From positions 62,001 through 126,000 of the forward strand of contig JBAWXZ010000001.1 of NCBI GenBank assembly GCA_037143795.1: 64,000 bases of DNA, read 5' to 3'. The translations under genes were made by a program, and so were the position numbers. Within the stretch, counting starts at the first letter, position 1, and each line of letters opens with the position of its first letter. Below, piece after piece: positions 45,044 through 53,585 of the stretch. The notes under the pieces are model-generated. The model was not told the DNA's origin and searched no databases. It saw nothing but the letters and a program-made list of their open reading frames with translations. The stretch is from Firm-13 sp037143795 (GTDB lineage: Bacteria; Bacillota; Clostridia; Saccharofermentanales; Saccharofermentanaceae).

Positions 45044-46807
45044 ATGGTAGTAACAAACAAGTATGTTAAAAAGTGGGTCGAAGAAATGGCCGCACTGACA
45101 AAGCCTGATAATATTGTCTGGCTGAATGGTTCTCTTGAAGAGAAAAAATTACTCGAGGAGGAATGTGTTGCTTCCGGTGAGATGATCAAGCTCAACGAAG
45201 ATCTTCTTCCGGGTTGTTTCTATCACCGCACGGCTGCTAATGATGTTGCCCGTGTAGAGGATCGTACTTTTATCTGCTCCAGAACCAAAGAAGAGGCCGG
45301 TCCTACCAATAACTGGATGGATCCCGCTGAAATGTATGCAAAGCTTACACCGCTGTTTGACGGATGCATGAAGGGCCGTACCATGTACGTTCTTCCTTAC
45401 ATCATGGGACCTGCAGGTTCTCCTTTGTCCAAAGTCGGAGTTGAACTTACCGACAGCCGTTATGTTGTTTTAAACATGCGCATTGTAACCCGCATGGGTG
45501 ATATTGCCTGGAAGCAGCTTGGTGATGACTCTGAATTCGTCAAGGGCCTTCATGCCAAGGCTGATATAGATGCTGAAAAGCGCTATATTGCCCACTTCCC
45601 TCAGGATTATACAATCTGGTCCATTAACTCCGGTTACGGCGGCAATGTTATCCTGGCAAAGAAGTGTTTTGCACTCCGTATTGCTTCGGTTCTTGCAAAA
45701 GAGCAGGACTGGATGGCTGAGCACATGCTCATTCTCGGAATTGAGACGGTTGCTACAGGCAAGACACAGTACATCACCGGCGCTTTCCCTTCTGCCTGCG
45801 GTAAGACCAATCTCGCTATGCTGATCCCGCCTTCTTATGCAAAGGGCTATAAAGTATATACAGTCGGCGATGATATTGCATGGATGCGTCCTTTCCCTGA
45901 CGGCCATCTATATGCCATTAACCCTGAGAACGGTTTCTTTGGTGTTGCTCCGGGAACTTCCATGGAGTCCAACCCGAATGCCCTTCTTACAACAAAGACC
46001 AACACAATTTTTACCAATGTTGCACTTACCGATGACAAGAATGTCTGGTGGTACGGCATGGGTGTAAAAGCTCCTGACCATATGACCGACTGGCTCGGAA
46101 AAGACTGGAATAAGGGCGATAATGAGAAGGCTGCAGCACACCCGAACAGCCGCTTTACAACGCCTGCTTCACAGTGCCCCTGTATTTCACCTGAATGGGA
46201 AGATCCTCAGGGCGTTCCGATTTCTGCTATCCTCTTCGGCGGCAGAAGAGCCAAGACAGCACCGCTTGTCTATCAGTCATTTGACTGGAACCATGGTGTA
46301 TTTGTCGGCGCAACGATGGCATCCGAGACAACTGCAGCAGCTGCCGGCCAGGTCGGCGTAGTACGTCGTGACCCGATGGCTATGAAGCCTTTCATCGGCT
46401 ACAATGCCGGTGATTATTTTGCACATTGGCTGCACATGGGCACCCTTATTGAGAAGAAGCCTTTGATCTTCAATGTCAACTGGTTTAAACTCGATGAAAA
46501 CGGCAAGTTCATGTGGCCGGGATACGGCGACAACTTCCGCGTACTTGAGTGGATTCTGAAGCGCTGCAACAACGAAGTAGATGCTAAGAAGACTCCTATC
46601 GGATATGTACCTTATGCCAAGGATATTGATCTCACAGGTCTCGACGGCTTTACAACAGCCGATATTGAGAACCTTCTGGTCATTGATAAGGATGTCTGGG
46701 CAGAAGAGATTGCCGGAATCGAAAAGCATTTTACCGAATTCCCACGTATGCCTGAAGAACTTAAGCACCAGCTGGCAGCTCTCAAGGAACGCTTTGCAGC
46801 TGTCTGA
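45044..46807 (+). CDS. pckG: Phosphoenolpyruvate carboxykinase (GTP type)
   Basis: The 587-residue enzyme interconverts oxaloacetate and phosphoenolpyruvate with GTP/GDP. It carries the GTP-type signature FPSACGKTNLAM with the active-site cysteine, MGPAGSPLSKVGVELTDS, SFDWNHGVFVGATMASETTAA and NWFKLDENGKFMWPGYG. This family (about 590-620 residues) is different from the ATP-type enzyme (about 530 residues) common in Firmicutes. In fermentative anaerobes the reaction can run toward oxaloacetate on the way to succinate. ATG 45044 follows AAAGGATGGA. Codon use is biased as in highly expressed genes. Own promoter and terminator. Confidence 0.96.
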   Translation: MVVTNKYVKKWVEEMAALTKPDNIVWLNGSLEEKKLLEEECVASGEMIKLNEDLLPGCFYHRTAANDVARVEDRTFICSRTKEEAGPTNNWMDPAEMYAKLTPLFDGCMKGRTMYVLPYIMGPAGSPLSKVGVELTDSRYVVLNMRIVTRMGDIAWKQLGDDSEFVKGLHAKADIDAEKRYIAHFPQDYTIWSINSGYGGNVILAKKCFALRIASVLAKEQDWMAEHMLILGIETVATGKTQYITGAFPSACGKTNLAMLIPPSYAKGYKVYTVGDDIAWMRPFPDGHLYAINPENGFFGVAPGTSMESNPNALLTTKTNTIFTNVALTDDKNVWWYGMGVKAPDHMTDWLGKDWNKGDNEKAAAHPNSRFTTPASQCPCISPEWEDPQGVPISAILFGGRRAKTAPLVYQSFDWNHGVFVGATMASETTAAAAGQVGVVRRDPMAMKPFIGYNAGDYFAHWLHMGTLIEKKPLIFNVNWFKLDENGKFMWPGYGDNFRVLEWILKRCNNEVDAKKTPIGYVPYAKDIDLTGLDGFTTADIENLLVIDKDVWAEEIAGIEKHFTEFPRMPEELKHQLAALKERFAAV

Positions 46808-46834
46808 TTGAGACCACCTTTTCACGTTATTTAG

Positions 46835-46873
46835 ATACAGGCCGTCTTTTTTATAGGACGGCCTGTATTTTTT
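46835..46873 (+). terminator. Rho-independent terminator of pckG
   Basis: ATACAGGCCGTC pairs with GACGGCCTGTAT (12 base pairs, loop of about ten bases), followed by a run of T. It lies about 27 bases after the stop. Confidence 0.94.
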
Positions 46874-46936
46874 TCATTTTAAAATTCATTTGCACTGTTT
46901 GTACGGTATAATAATGCATGGAAAGGTGGGTATTAT

Positions 46937-47554
46937 ATGGCAACAACAGGAAATGGTAATAGTATCTATCGACAATTTTCAGGTACAAAAGCCGCTGCCG
47001 ATCCTAAAGGAGCAGCTGCAGCATCCAAAGATAAACCTTTGCCGTATAGACAAATGCAGCGCATGCCCGCATCTGTGCCCTTTTCAGAAGAGAAAGCGCA
47101 GCATTCGCGTGTCTCGGTTCATATTGCAGGCATGCAGTACAGGCTTGTCGCCCCTGACAAAGAGGGAGAAGTATATGTAAGGGCAATTGCAGATAAAGCT
47201 GACCAGCTCATCATGCAGATTCAGAAAAGCACACCGGGCATGTCCATGATGAGCGTTACCGTGCTGTCGCTTGTCAATGTCATGGACGAACTCTACCAGA
47301 AAGATCTCCGTATCAAGGAGCTTGAACACGAACTCTCAAAGGTGGCCGCAGCCACAGAAACCAATAAATCAAATTATATGCACCTTCGGGAAATCAATTG
47401 GGAACTCAAAAAGGAAGTACTTCGCCTTCAGTCAATGATTGATGCATATGAGAATACGGAAGACGAAGAATATGAAACAACGGAAAAAAAGAAATTACTG
47501 CCGCTTGAAGAACTTGAATATGATGTTTTAGAACAGGAGTCATGTGATGATTAA
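46937..47554 (+). CDS. zapA: ZapA-domain cell division protein with N- and C-terminal extensions
   Basis: The 205-residue protein has a low-complexity N-terminal extension of about 55 residues, then a ZapA domain (about 56-135) beginning RVSVHIAGMQYRLV with SVLSLVNVMDELYQKD, then a long coiled coil and an acidic tail. ZapA binds FtsZ and promotes bundling of the division ring. Standard ZapA is about 90-110 residues, so this one is almost twice as long, as seen in some clostridia. Its end overlaps the U32 gene by a few bases, a pairing common in Firmicutes. The ATG follows GGAAAGGTGGG. Confidence 0.85.
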   Translation: MATTGNGNSIYRQFSGTKAAADPKGAAAASKDKPLPYRQMQRMPASVPFSEEKAQHSRVSVHIAGMQYRLVAPDKEGEVYVRAIADKADQLIMQIQKSTPGMSMMSVTVLSLVNVMDELYQKDLRIKELEHELSKVAAATETNKSNYMHLREINWELKKEVLRLQSMIDAYENTEDEEYETTEKKKLLPLEELEYDVLEQESCDD

Positions 47555-50015
47555 ACCGGAATTGTTAGCACCGGCAGGTTCAATGGACGCTCTCCATGCA
47601 GCAGTTGATAATGGGGCGGATGCCGTATATTTGGGTGTAGGATCATTTAACGCCCGTGCCAATGCACAGAATTTTACTGCTGAGGATTTGCCTGAAGTTA
47701 TTCTTTATGCGCACTTGCACAGTGTCCGTGTGTACCTTGCTTTGAACACACTGCTTCGTGATGATGAACTTCAGGGAGCACTTTCACTTGCACGGACTTC
47801 TTTCGAACAAGGTGTTGATGCTTTGATCGTGCAGGATCTTGGCCTTCTGAAAATTCTGCAGCAGCAGCTGCCATATATTCCTGTTCATGCAAGCACACAA
47901 ATGAATCTGTTTGATGACAAGTCTATCATATGGGCTGCAGAGAATAATATTACGCGGGTTGTGCTTCCGCGGGAGCTGTCTTATGAAGAAATCTGCAGCA
48001 GAACCAAAACGGCAGCCCAAAAGGGCCTTGAAGTGGAAGTGTTCATCCACGGAGCTTTATGCGTCTGCTATTCGGGTCTCTGTCTGTTCAGTGCCATGAA
48101 TGGAAATGGTCAGAGAAGCGGCAACCGGGGCCTGTGCGCCCAACCCTGCAGGACATTATTCGAACTGCATTCCAGTGACGGAATAGAGGAGGCTCCCGGC
48201 AGACTTTTATCGACAAAAGATCAAAGTGCGCTGCCGTATATCAGGAAGCTCATGGAGGCCGGTGTTCAATCTTTTAAGATTGAGGGACGCATGAGGGAAC
48301 CGGCATATGTGGCAGCCACGGTACGTGCATATCGTGAATATATTGACAGAATATATGAAGGAGAAAATCCTGATGAGGTCGAATTGAAGATTCATCGCCA
48401 TCTGCTTCTGGCTTTTAACAGGGGCGGGGATTTCACGGCACAGTATCTGCAGGGAGAGAAGAAGGACGATCTTCTTGCCGGTAAGTACAGCGGGAGATTC
48501 GGTCTCCTTCTGGGCGTAATAGTTAATAAAAATGCAAGGGCGGGAACTCTTTCCCTGCGTCTTTCGTCATCAGAATTACCAATACGAGGGGATTACCTTT
48601 CCATCCGGGTAAACGATCAGGAGATTTCCAGTTTCCCGATCGGAAAACTGGAAAAAATGGGAGACCTGCTGGTGGTAATGGGTCTTCATCCTCAAATGAT
48701 TGAAAAAATCCCGGATGGAGCACAAGTATATCAGATGTCGGAACTTTCCTATACAAGGGATCTTCTTCAGGGTAAAGCTGCATATAAGACACCAATTCGG
48801 ATTAAGCTCCAAAATGACAGCAAATTATCTTCTCAGGTTATGATGCTTCTTTCAGTAACAGAAGGCATGTGGAAGGGTACAAAAGCATCATTTGTGATTT
48901 CCGCATCTTTGGAAACAACACATCCGGAGCTATCGCATACCCGAATTTCCGAACAGCTCTCGAAAGCCAAATCATCGCCGTTTGCAGTTGAGGAAGTTGA
49001 AATAGATCCGGCGTTTGTACTTTGTGCACCGGTTTCATTTGTAAATGAACTCAGACGGGAAGGGTTTTTGGCACTTGAACAGGTAATACTGCAGCTGAAA
49101 CATCCCGTCGGCGATCAAATGGAAGCAGGAATTGTTCCGGTAACAGAGCCGGCTGCCAAGGATTCCTGCGGGTGCGATGACGAATCAAAATCAAGTGTCC
49201 TGACCGGAGACATAATCCATGTCAATTATTATGACCTGCGCCGCATCCTTCCCCAGAAGCTTGCCTGCCGTGCCGATTTCTATAGCTTTTCTGTATATGA
49301 TCTGCTGCAGGACACGGTTCATACTGCGCTGCAGGCACTGCATGACGAAGAACCGGCAGCCAAATTTCTAATCTGGCTGCCAGGCGCTTATAAAGACGCG
49401 CTCCATCCCATTATTGAAAAGGCAACAGCCTTTATGCAGAATGAATATCCGGATACATATGCCGGTACAGTAACTTCGAGTCCAGGGATATCCTTGGAAT
49501 CTTCGTGGATAAATGCATCGGCAAATCTATATAATCACGAGGCTTTGTGTAAGGTCCTATGCGAAAAACCCTTTGCAGCTGCTGCTTCCTATGAGCTGAA
49601 AGATCAGAATATGATTGAAATCCTTTCCTTGATTCCGGCAAAATGCTTCTCTTCATCCTATCTGTCCCTACATCGATATGGCCGTATTGAATGGATGCAG
49701 TCGGAGTTCTGTTCCATAGGAAAGCATGAGAAGGGCTGCAAAAAATGCCGGGTCTCGGACCGCAATTATTCACTTCAGATCCTTTCACCTGAGGATGCAG
49801 CTCCCGTAAAAGGCAAGGATCTCCCTGTAATCACTCATTCAGGCGTATGTACAAGTGAAATTCTCGGACCGCTCTTCGCATCGGCAGGTGAGAGCCTTTT
49901 GAATACATGTAAAGAAAAACATATCCCGGTCGCCCATACAGTTCGATATCTTGATGAACCATTTGATGTCAGACGACACGTTATAAACGAAATATTGTCT
50001 GCGCTTGCAGACTGA
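47547..50015 (+). CDS. U32 peptidase family protein (large form)
   Basis: The 822-residue protein has the U32 barrel domain opening KPELLAPAGSMDALHAAVDNGADAVYLG-like (KPELLAPAGSMDAL) and the signature EVFIHGALCVCYSGLCLFS, with further cysteines in RGLCAQPCR. These cysteines are those that bind an iron-sulfur cluster in RlhA/TrhP, which hydroxylate rRNA or tRNA; so an RNA-modification role is more likely than proteolysis. The C-terminal third has a second domain and cysteines in GCKKCRV. ATG 47547 was chosen, seven bases after AGGAG; a GTG at 47544 is the alternative. It is coupled to zapA and lies 13 bases before dut. Confidence 0.88.
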   Translation: MIKPELLAPAGSMDALHAAVDNGADAVYLGVGSFNARANAQNFTAEDLPEVILYAHLHSVRVYLALNTLLRDDELQGALSLARTSFEQGVDALIVQDLGLLKILQQQLPYIPVHASTQMNLFDDKSIIWAAENNITRVVLPRELSYEEICSRTKTAAQKGLEVEVFIHGALCVCYSGLCLFSAMNGNGQRSGNRGLCAQPCRTLFELHSSDGIEEAPGRLLSTKDQSALPYIRKLMEAGVQSFKIEGRMREPAYVAATVRAYREYIDRIYEGENPDEVELKIHRHLLLAFNRGGDFTAQYLQGEKKDDLLAGKYSGRFGLLLGVIVNKNARAGTLSLRLSSSELPIRGDYLSIRVNDQEISSFPIGKLEKMGDLLVVMGLHPQMIEKIPDGAQVYQMSELSYTRDLLQGKAAYKTPIRIKLQNDSKLSSQVMMLLSVTEGMWKGTKASFVISASLETTHPELSHTRISEQLSKAKSSPFAVEEVEIDPAFVLCAPVSFVNELRREGFLALEQVILQLKHPVGDQMEAGIVPVTEPAAKDSCGCDDESKSSVLTGDIIHVNYYDLRRILPQKLACRADFYSFSVYDLLQDTVHTALQALHDEEPAAKFLIWLPGAYKDALHPIIEKATAFMQNEYPDTYAGTVTSSPGISLESSWINASANLYNHEALCKVLCEKPFAAAASYELKDQNMIEILSLIPAKCFSSSYLSLHRYGRIEWMQSEFCSIGKHEKGCKKCRVSDRNYSLQILSPEDAAPVKGKDLPVITHSGVCTSEILGPLFASAGESLLNTCKEKHIPVAHTVRYLDEPFDVRRHVINEILSALAD

Positions 50016-50028
50016 TTTGAGGTTATTT

Positions 50029-50544
50029 ATGCAGGAAAAACCGGAAAACAATATTGATGTTCCCATGGTCCGGCTTAGCCGGTTTGCTGTTCTTCCGTCA
50101 TATGCACACGACCATGATGCAGGAATGGACATCTATTCGTCTGAGGATGTCCTGTTAATGCCGGGAGAGACAAAACTCATACCAACCGGGCTTGCCGCTG
50201 CGATTCCAGAGGGTTTCGAAGCACAGATACGTCCAAGAAGCGGCATTTCCCTGAAGACAATGTTACGGATTCCAAACAGCCCGGGTACAATAGATGCAGG
50301 ATATCGCGATCAAATCTGCGTTATCATGCACAATGCTTCTTTTCTTCCTTCCGGGCGCGAGGACTTGCCGCCTCTGACGCTTGAAGAGAAGAACAACCGT
50401 CATGGAGCATACTTAATCAGGCGGGGCGACAAAATTGCACAGATGGTTTTTGCCGGCATCTCACATGCTGTATTGACGGAGGTGCCGACTCTTGAAGGAA
50501 TCGGAGCTGATCGTCAGGGTGGGTTTGGATCAACAGGGATCTAG
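50029..50544 (+). CDS. dut: dUTP diphosphatase
   Basis: The 171-residue enzyme hydrolyses dUTP to dUMP, keeping uracil out of DNA. All five trimeric dUTPase motifs are visible: HDAGMDIYS, PRSGIS, GTIDAGYRDQICVIMHN, RGDKIAQMVF and GGFGSTG. Motif 5 forms the mobile C-terminal arm. There is a modest insertion (residues about 108-125, rich in Pro and charged residues) before motif 4. ATG 50029 follows TGAGGTT. It is the third gene of the zapA-U32-dut run. Confidence 0.93.
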   Translation: MQEKPENNIDVPMVRLSRFAVLPSYAHDHDAGMDIYSSEDVLLMPGETKLIPTGLAAAIPEGFEAQIRPRSGISLKTMLRIPNSPGTIDAGYRDQICVIMHNASFLPSGREDLPPLTLEEKNNRHGAYLIRRGDKIAQMVFAGISHAVLTEVPTLEGIGADRQGGFGSTGI

Positions 50545-50641
50545 AATATTATCGATAAAATTCGAAAATTTCGGCATTTTTGTTTTTCATAGAAGGGTAG
50601 TATCTCGTCATTTGAAATGGTAAAATTACTATGCTGTTTGC

Positions 50642-50684
50642 CGATGCAGGAATGTCACAAAACAACACTTGCATCGATTTTTTT
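50642..50684 (+). terminator. Terminator hairpin between dut and corA
   Basis: CGATGCA (50642-50648) pairs with TGCATCG (50670-50676), with a further three-pair inner stem, and seven T follow (50678-50684). It lies 97 bases after dut and 52 bases before corA, so it may end the dut transcript or act as an attenuator in a corA leader. Confidence 0.7.
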
Positions 50685-50736
50685 GTGTGCTTCAAAGGAT
50701 CCGCACAAAAGTGATTCTGGAAAGGAGGAGAACACA

Positions 50737-51711
50737 ATGATAGAAATGTATATTACAAAACAAGTGACAGAAAAAGGGAAGACGGTGAATCTTCTTGAAC
50801 GGATTGATAAAATTCAGGACGACTGCTGGATCAACATGTTTTCTCCGACTGAAGAAGAATTGCATCTGGTCGAGGAGAAAGTCGGAATTCCGCAGGAATT
50901 TCTCAGATATCCCCTTGATGAAGAAGAAAGACCGCGTATTGATACGGATGATGATACCGGAGATGTTCTGATTCTTATTGATATCCCCTATGTCCGTAAG
51001 GAAGGCCAGAGTGTCCATTATGAGACTTCTCCTTTGGGCATAATTATCACTCGCCGGCATATTGTGACAATATCGCTTCGGGATGCACCTATTTTCGATC
51101 AGTTTTCAAACAATCGTGTCCGTGATTTTGTAGTCAATTACAGAACCCGTTTTGCCATTCAGATATTGCTTGCAGGGGCTAAGGATTATTTGAGGCTTTT
51201 GAGATACATGGATAAGACACTCGATGCTTCAGAGCGTGAACTTGCTAAATCAATCAGCAACAAGGACCTGTATAAGCATCTCGAACTCGGGAAGTCCTTG
51301 ATCTATTTCTCAACTTCGCTTAAGTCGAACGAGTCCGTTCTCGAAAAACTCATGCGCGGCCGTGTGGTCAAACAGTATGAGGACGACGAGGATTTACTGG
51401 AAGATGTAATTATCGAGTACAAGCAGGCTCGTGAAATGGCCGATATTTATGCATCCATCGTTAACGGCACTATGGATGCCTATGCGTCCATTATTAATAA
51501 CAACGTGAACGTTATCATGAAGATTATGGCTGCAGCAACAATAGTACTGTCTGTTCCAACCGTAATTACCAGCTTTTTTGGCCAGAATGTGATAATGCCC
51601 TGGAATGACGGTTTCCAGGCACAGCCCGCCCCGTTTATCAGTCTGCTTTGCGGGTGTGTGTTAGCTACGGCAGCAGCAGTCTATATTCTGAAGCGCAAGA
51701 ACATGTTTTAA
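50737..51711 (+). CDS. CorA-family divalent cation transporter with a GQN motif
   Basis: The 324-residue protein has a cytoplasmic alpha/beta and coiled-coil domain (residues 1-255), two C-terminal membrane helices (about 259-281 and 299-318) and a short basic tail. The loop between the helices reads FGQNVIMPW with G282-Q283-N284, where classical CorA has the invariant G-M-N selectivity motif. The architecture is that of the CorA superfamily, which forms pentameric Mg2+ or Co2+ channels. With Gln in place of Met, selectivity may differ. ATG 50737 follows AAAGGAGG; the longer upstream frame overlaps the terminator-like hairpin and is rejected. Confidence 0.88.
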   Translation: MIEMYITKQVTEKGKTVNLLERIDKIQDDCWINMFSPTEEELHLVEEKVGIPQEFLRYPLDEEERPRIDTDDDTGDVLILIDIPYVRKEGQSVHYETSPLGIIITRRHIVTISLRDAPIFDQFSNNRVRDFVVNYRTRFAIQILLAGAKDYLRLLRYMDKTLDASERELAKSISNKDLYKHLELGKSLIYFSTSLKSNESVLEKLMRGRVVKQYEDDEDLLEDVIIEYKQAREMADIYASIVNGTMDAYASIINNNVNVIMKIMAAATIVLSVPTVITSFFGQNVIMPWNDGFQAQPAPFISLLCGCVLATAAAVYILKRKNMF

Positions 51712-51731
51712 CCAGAAGAAGGGAAATACTC

Positions 51732-52742
51732 ATGGCAAAGGGATTCAGCCGCCATCCGGGGGCTCGTGTAAGTGTTCCGAGCGTCATTGTTTATCTGGCG
51801 CTTGTTTTGAGCGTCTTTGCAGCGGTAATTATTGTTTTATTGGTATTGACGGCAGGCACTGCAAATAAAATGATGAGCGTAGAAAAAAAGGAACCCTCAA
51901 ATATTCCGTCAAATATACTTCCCAGTTATTCACAGACGAACTTTACATCTTTTGACGGTCAGACGAATCTGTCCGGCTGGTTTTTTAAAACGGACAATCC
52001 TAAAAGTACGATTATTCTTGTGCATGATACCGGTTCCAACAAAATGCAGTTTGATCTGAACACCGTGGACCTGATTGAGGATATGCTGGGTGCCGGATAT
52101 AATGTGTTCCTTTTTGATCTTCGCAACAGCGGGGAGTCAGAGGGGACAATATCAGGTTATGGTTATCTCGAGTGGATGGATGTAATCGGCGCAATAGCTC
52201 ATGTCCGGCAAATTTCAGTAACGACCAACGTCATTCTTTACGGTATCGGTTCAGGTTGTTCGTCTGTACTTATTGCGCTTGAGAAGCTTCCTGCAGCAGG
52301 TGAATATGATAAGACATATGCTGAAAATATTCAGAATCTGGCTTTTGACAGAGGTTATGTAATTGGGATTATACTTGATTCCCCGGCCAGGAATTCTGAT
52401 GATTACATACGCCCGTTGGTCAGGCAGGAGAGTACTATGGGTTTTCTCACCCAATATACGGTTCCCTATGCAATTCGTATATCGGCCGGAGAAAGCAGCA
52501 GCGCCAATCTTTCAGCTGACATTTCCCGTCTCCAGATTCCGGTTTGTATTCTGTACGGCGACCAGGATATATTTGTAGGAACCAGTAAAATCTCACAGAT
52601 TGTGACCGAGAGGGAAAGACTGCATCCTAACACCACTTCATCCAATGTTTTTTCCGGGGCTGGGTATGTAGGAGAGTTCGCAAAAGATCCGGTTGGATAC
52701 CGGAAAGCAATTCTTGATTTTCTGACAACATATTTTCAATAA
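51732..52742 (+). CDS. Membrane-anchored alpha/beta hydrolase
   Basis: The 336-residue protein starts at ATG 51732 behind AGAAGAAGGGA. It has one N-terminal membrane helix (about residues 19-45) and an outer alpha/beta hydrolase fold. Motifs are ILVHDTGSNK (oxyanion-hole loop), the nucleophile elbow YGIGSGCSS with Ser in G-x-S-G, an acid in LYGDQDIFVG, and a possible His near the end not clearly placed (VFSGAGYVG lies where the catalytic His loop is expected). Family members include esterases and peptidases; the substrate is unknown. It lies between corA and uppP with short gaps (20 and 28 bases), consistent with an operon. Confidence 0.8.
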   Translation: MAKGFSRHPGARVSVPSVIVYLALVLSVFAAVIIVLLVLTAGTANKMMSVEKKEPSNIPSNILPSYSQTNFTSFDGQTNLSGWFFKTDNPKSTIILVHDTGSNKMQFDLNTVDLIEDMLGAGYNVFLFDLRNSGESEGTISGYGYLEWMDVIGAIAHVRQISVTTNVILYGIGSGCSSVLIALEKLPAAGEYDKTYAENIQNLAFDRGYVIGIILDSPARNSDDYIRPLVRQESTMGFLTQYTVPYAIRISAGESSSANLSADISRLQIPVCILYGDQDIFVGTSKISQIVTERERLHPNTTSSNVFSGAGYVGEFAKDPVGYRKAILDFLTTYFQ

Positions 52743-52770
52743 AAAACAAAGATTTACGGAGGTAGTTAAT

Positions 52771-53562
52771 ATGTCATGGTGGCAGGCACTCATATTCGGA
52801 CTTGTTCAGGGGATCACCGAATTTCTCCCGGTTTCCAGTTCGGGACATCTTGTCCTTGCAGAGAAATTCATGGGATTTAACGAATCGGATTTTGTTGATT
52901 TCTTTTCCCTGCTTCATGTCGGCACACTTGTCGCTGTATTTATCGTCATGCGAAAGGATATTGCCGCTATTCTTAAAAACATCTTTGGAAAGCTGACCTG
53001 GCTGCTTGTTATCGCAACGATTCCGGCCGTTCTTTTCACGATTATCTTTAAGGATCTGATTGATAAATCGTTCGGAGGAGGCACCCTTGGTTTTGAATTC
53101 ATATTCACCGGTATTTTACTTCTTGCTGTTCTTTTTGTGAAAGAAGGCAGTAAGCCTCTTGAAAAAATGACCTGGCTCGACGCCCTTATCGGCGGCATTG
53201 GACAGAGCATTGCGATTCTTCCGGCTGTATCCCGTTCAGGAACAGTCCTGGCCGCATTATTATTCCGCAAGATGAAAAGGGAAGATGCCATTCGTTTCGT
53301 TTTTCTTATGTCCATTCCTGCCATTCTGGGATCTCTTCTTCTTGACATATATCATCTTTTCAAGGGGGAATCAACGCTGACATCCGCTATGGCATTGCCT
53401 ATAGTGATTGGTATGATCGCGGCAGCAGTTGCCGGGTATCTCTCCATGCAGTTTATGCTTAAGCGCCTGACCCGCAAGGGAATTGCCATTTGCGGCATCT
53501 ATGTTGCTGTGCTGGGTGTGCTGATTCTTTTGGACCAGAATATTTTCCACCTGATCATGTAA
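52771..53562 (+). CDS. uppP: Undecaprenyl-diphosphatase (BacA type)
   Basis: The 263-residue membrane enzyme dephosphorylates undecaprenyl pyrophosphate, recycling the lipid carrier for peptidoglycan and teichoic acid synthesis. It has the two catalytic regions GITEFLPVSSSGHLVL (residues 14-29, with Glu17) and PAVSRSGTVLAALLF (about residue 149), and several helices. Overproduction gives bacitracin resistance in other species. It starts at ATG 52771 behind ACGGAGG. Its role fits the nearby LCP ligases, which leave undecaprenyl phosphate products. Confidence 0.96.
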   Translation: MSWWQALIFGLVQGITEFLPVSSSGHLVLAEKFMGFNESDFVDFFSLLHVGTLVAVFIVMRKDIAAILKNIFGKLTWLLVIATIPAVLFTIIFKDLIDKSFGGGTLGFEFIFTGILLLAVLFVKEGSKPLEKMTWLDALIGGIGQSIAILPAVSRSGTVLAALLFRKMKREDAIRFVFLMSIPAILGSLLLDIYHLFKGESTLTSAMALPIVIGMIAAAVAGYLSMQFMLKRLTRKGIAICGIYVAVLGVLILLDQNIFHLIM

Positions 53563-53585
53563 TTCTGTGTGAAAGGAGTATTCCA

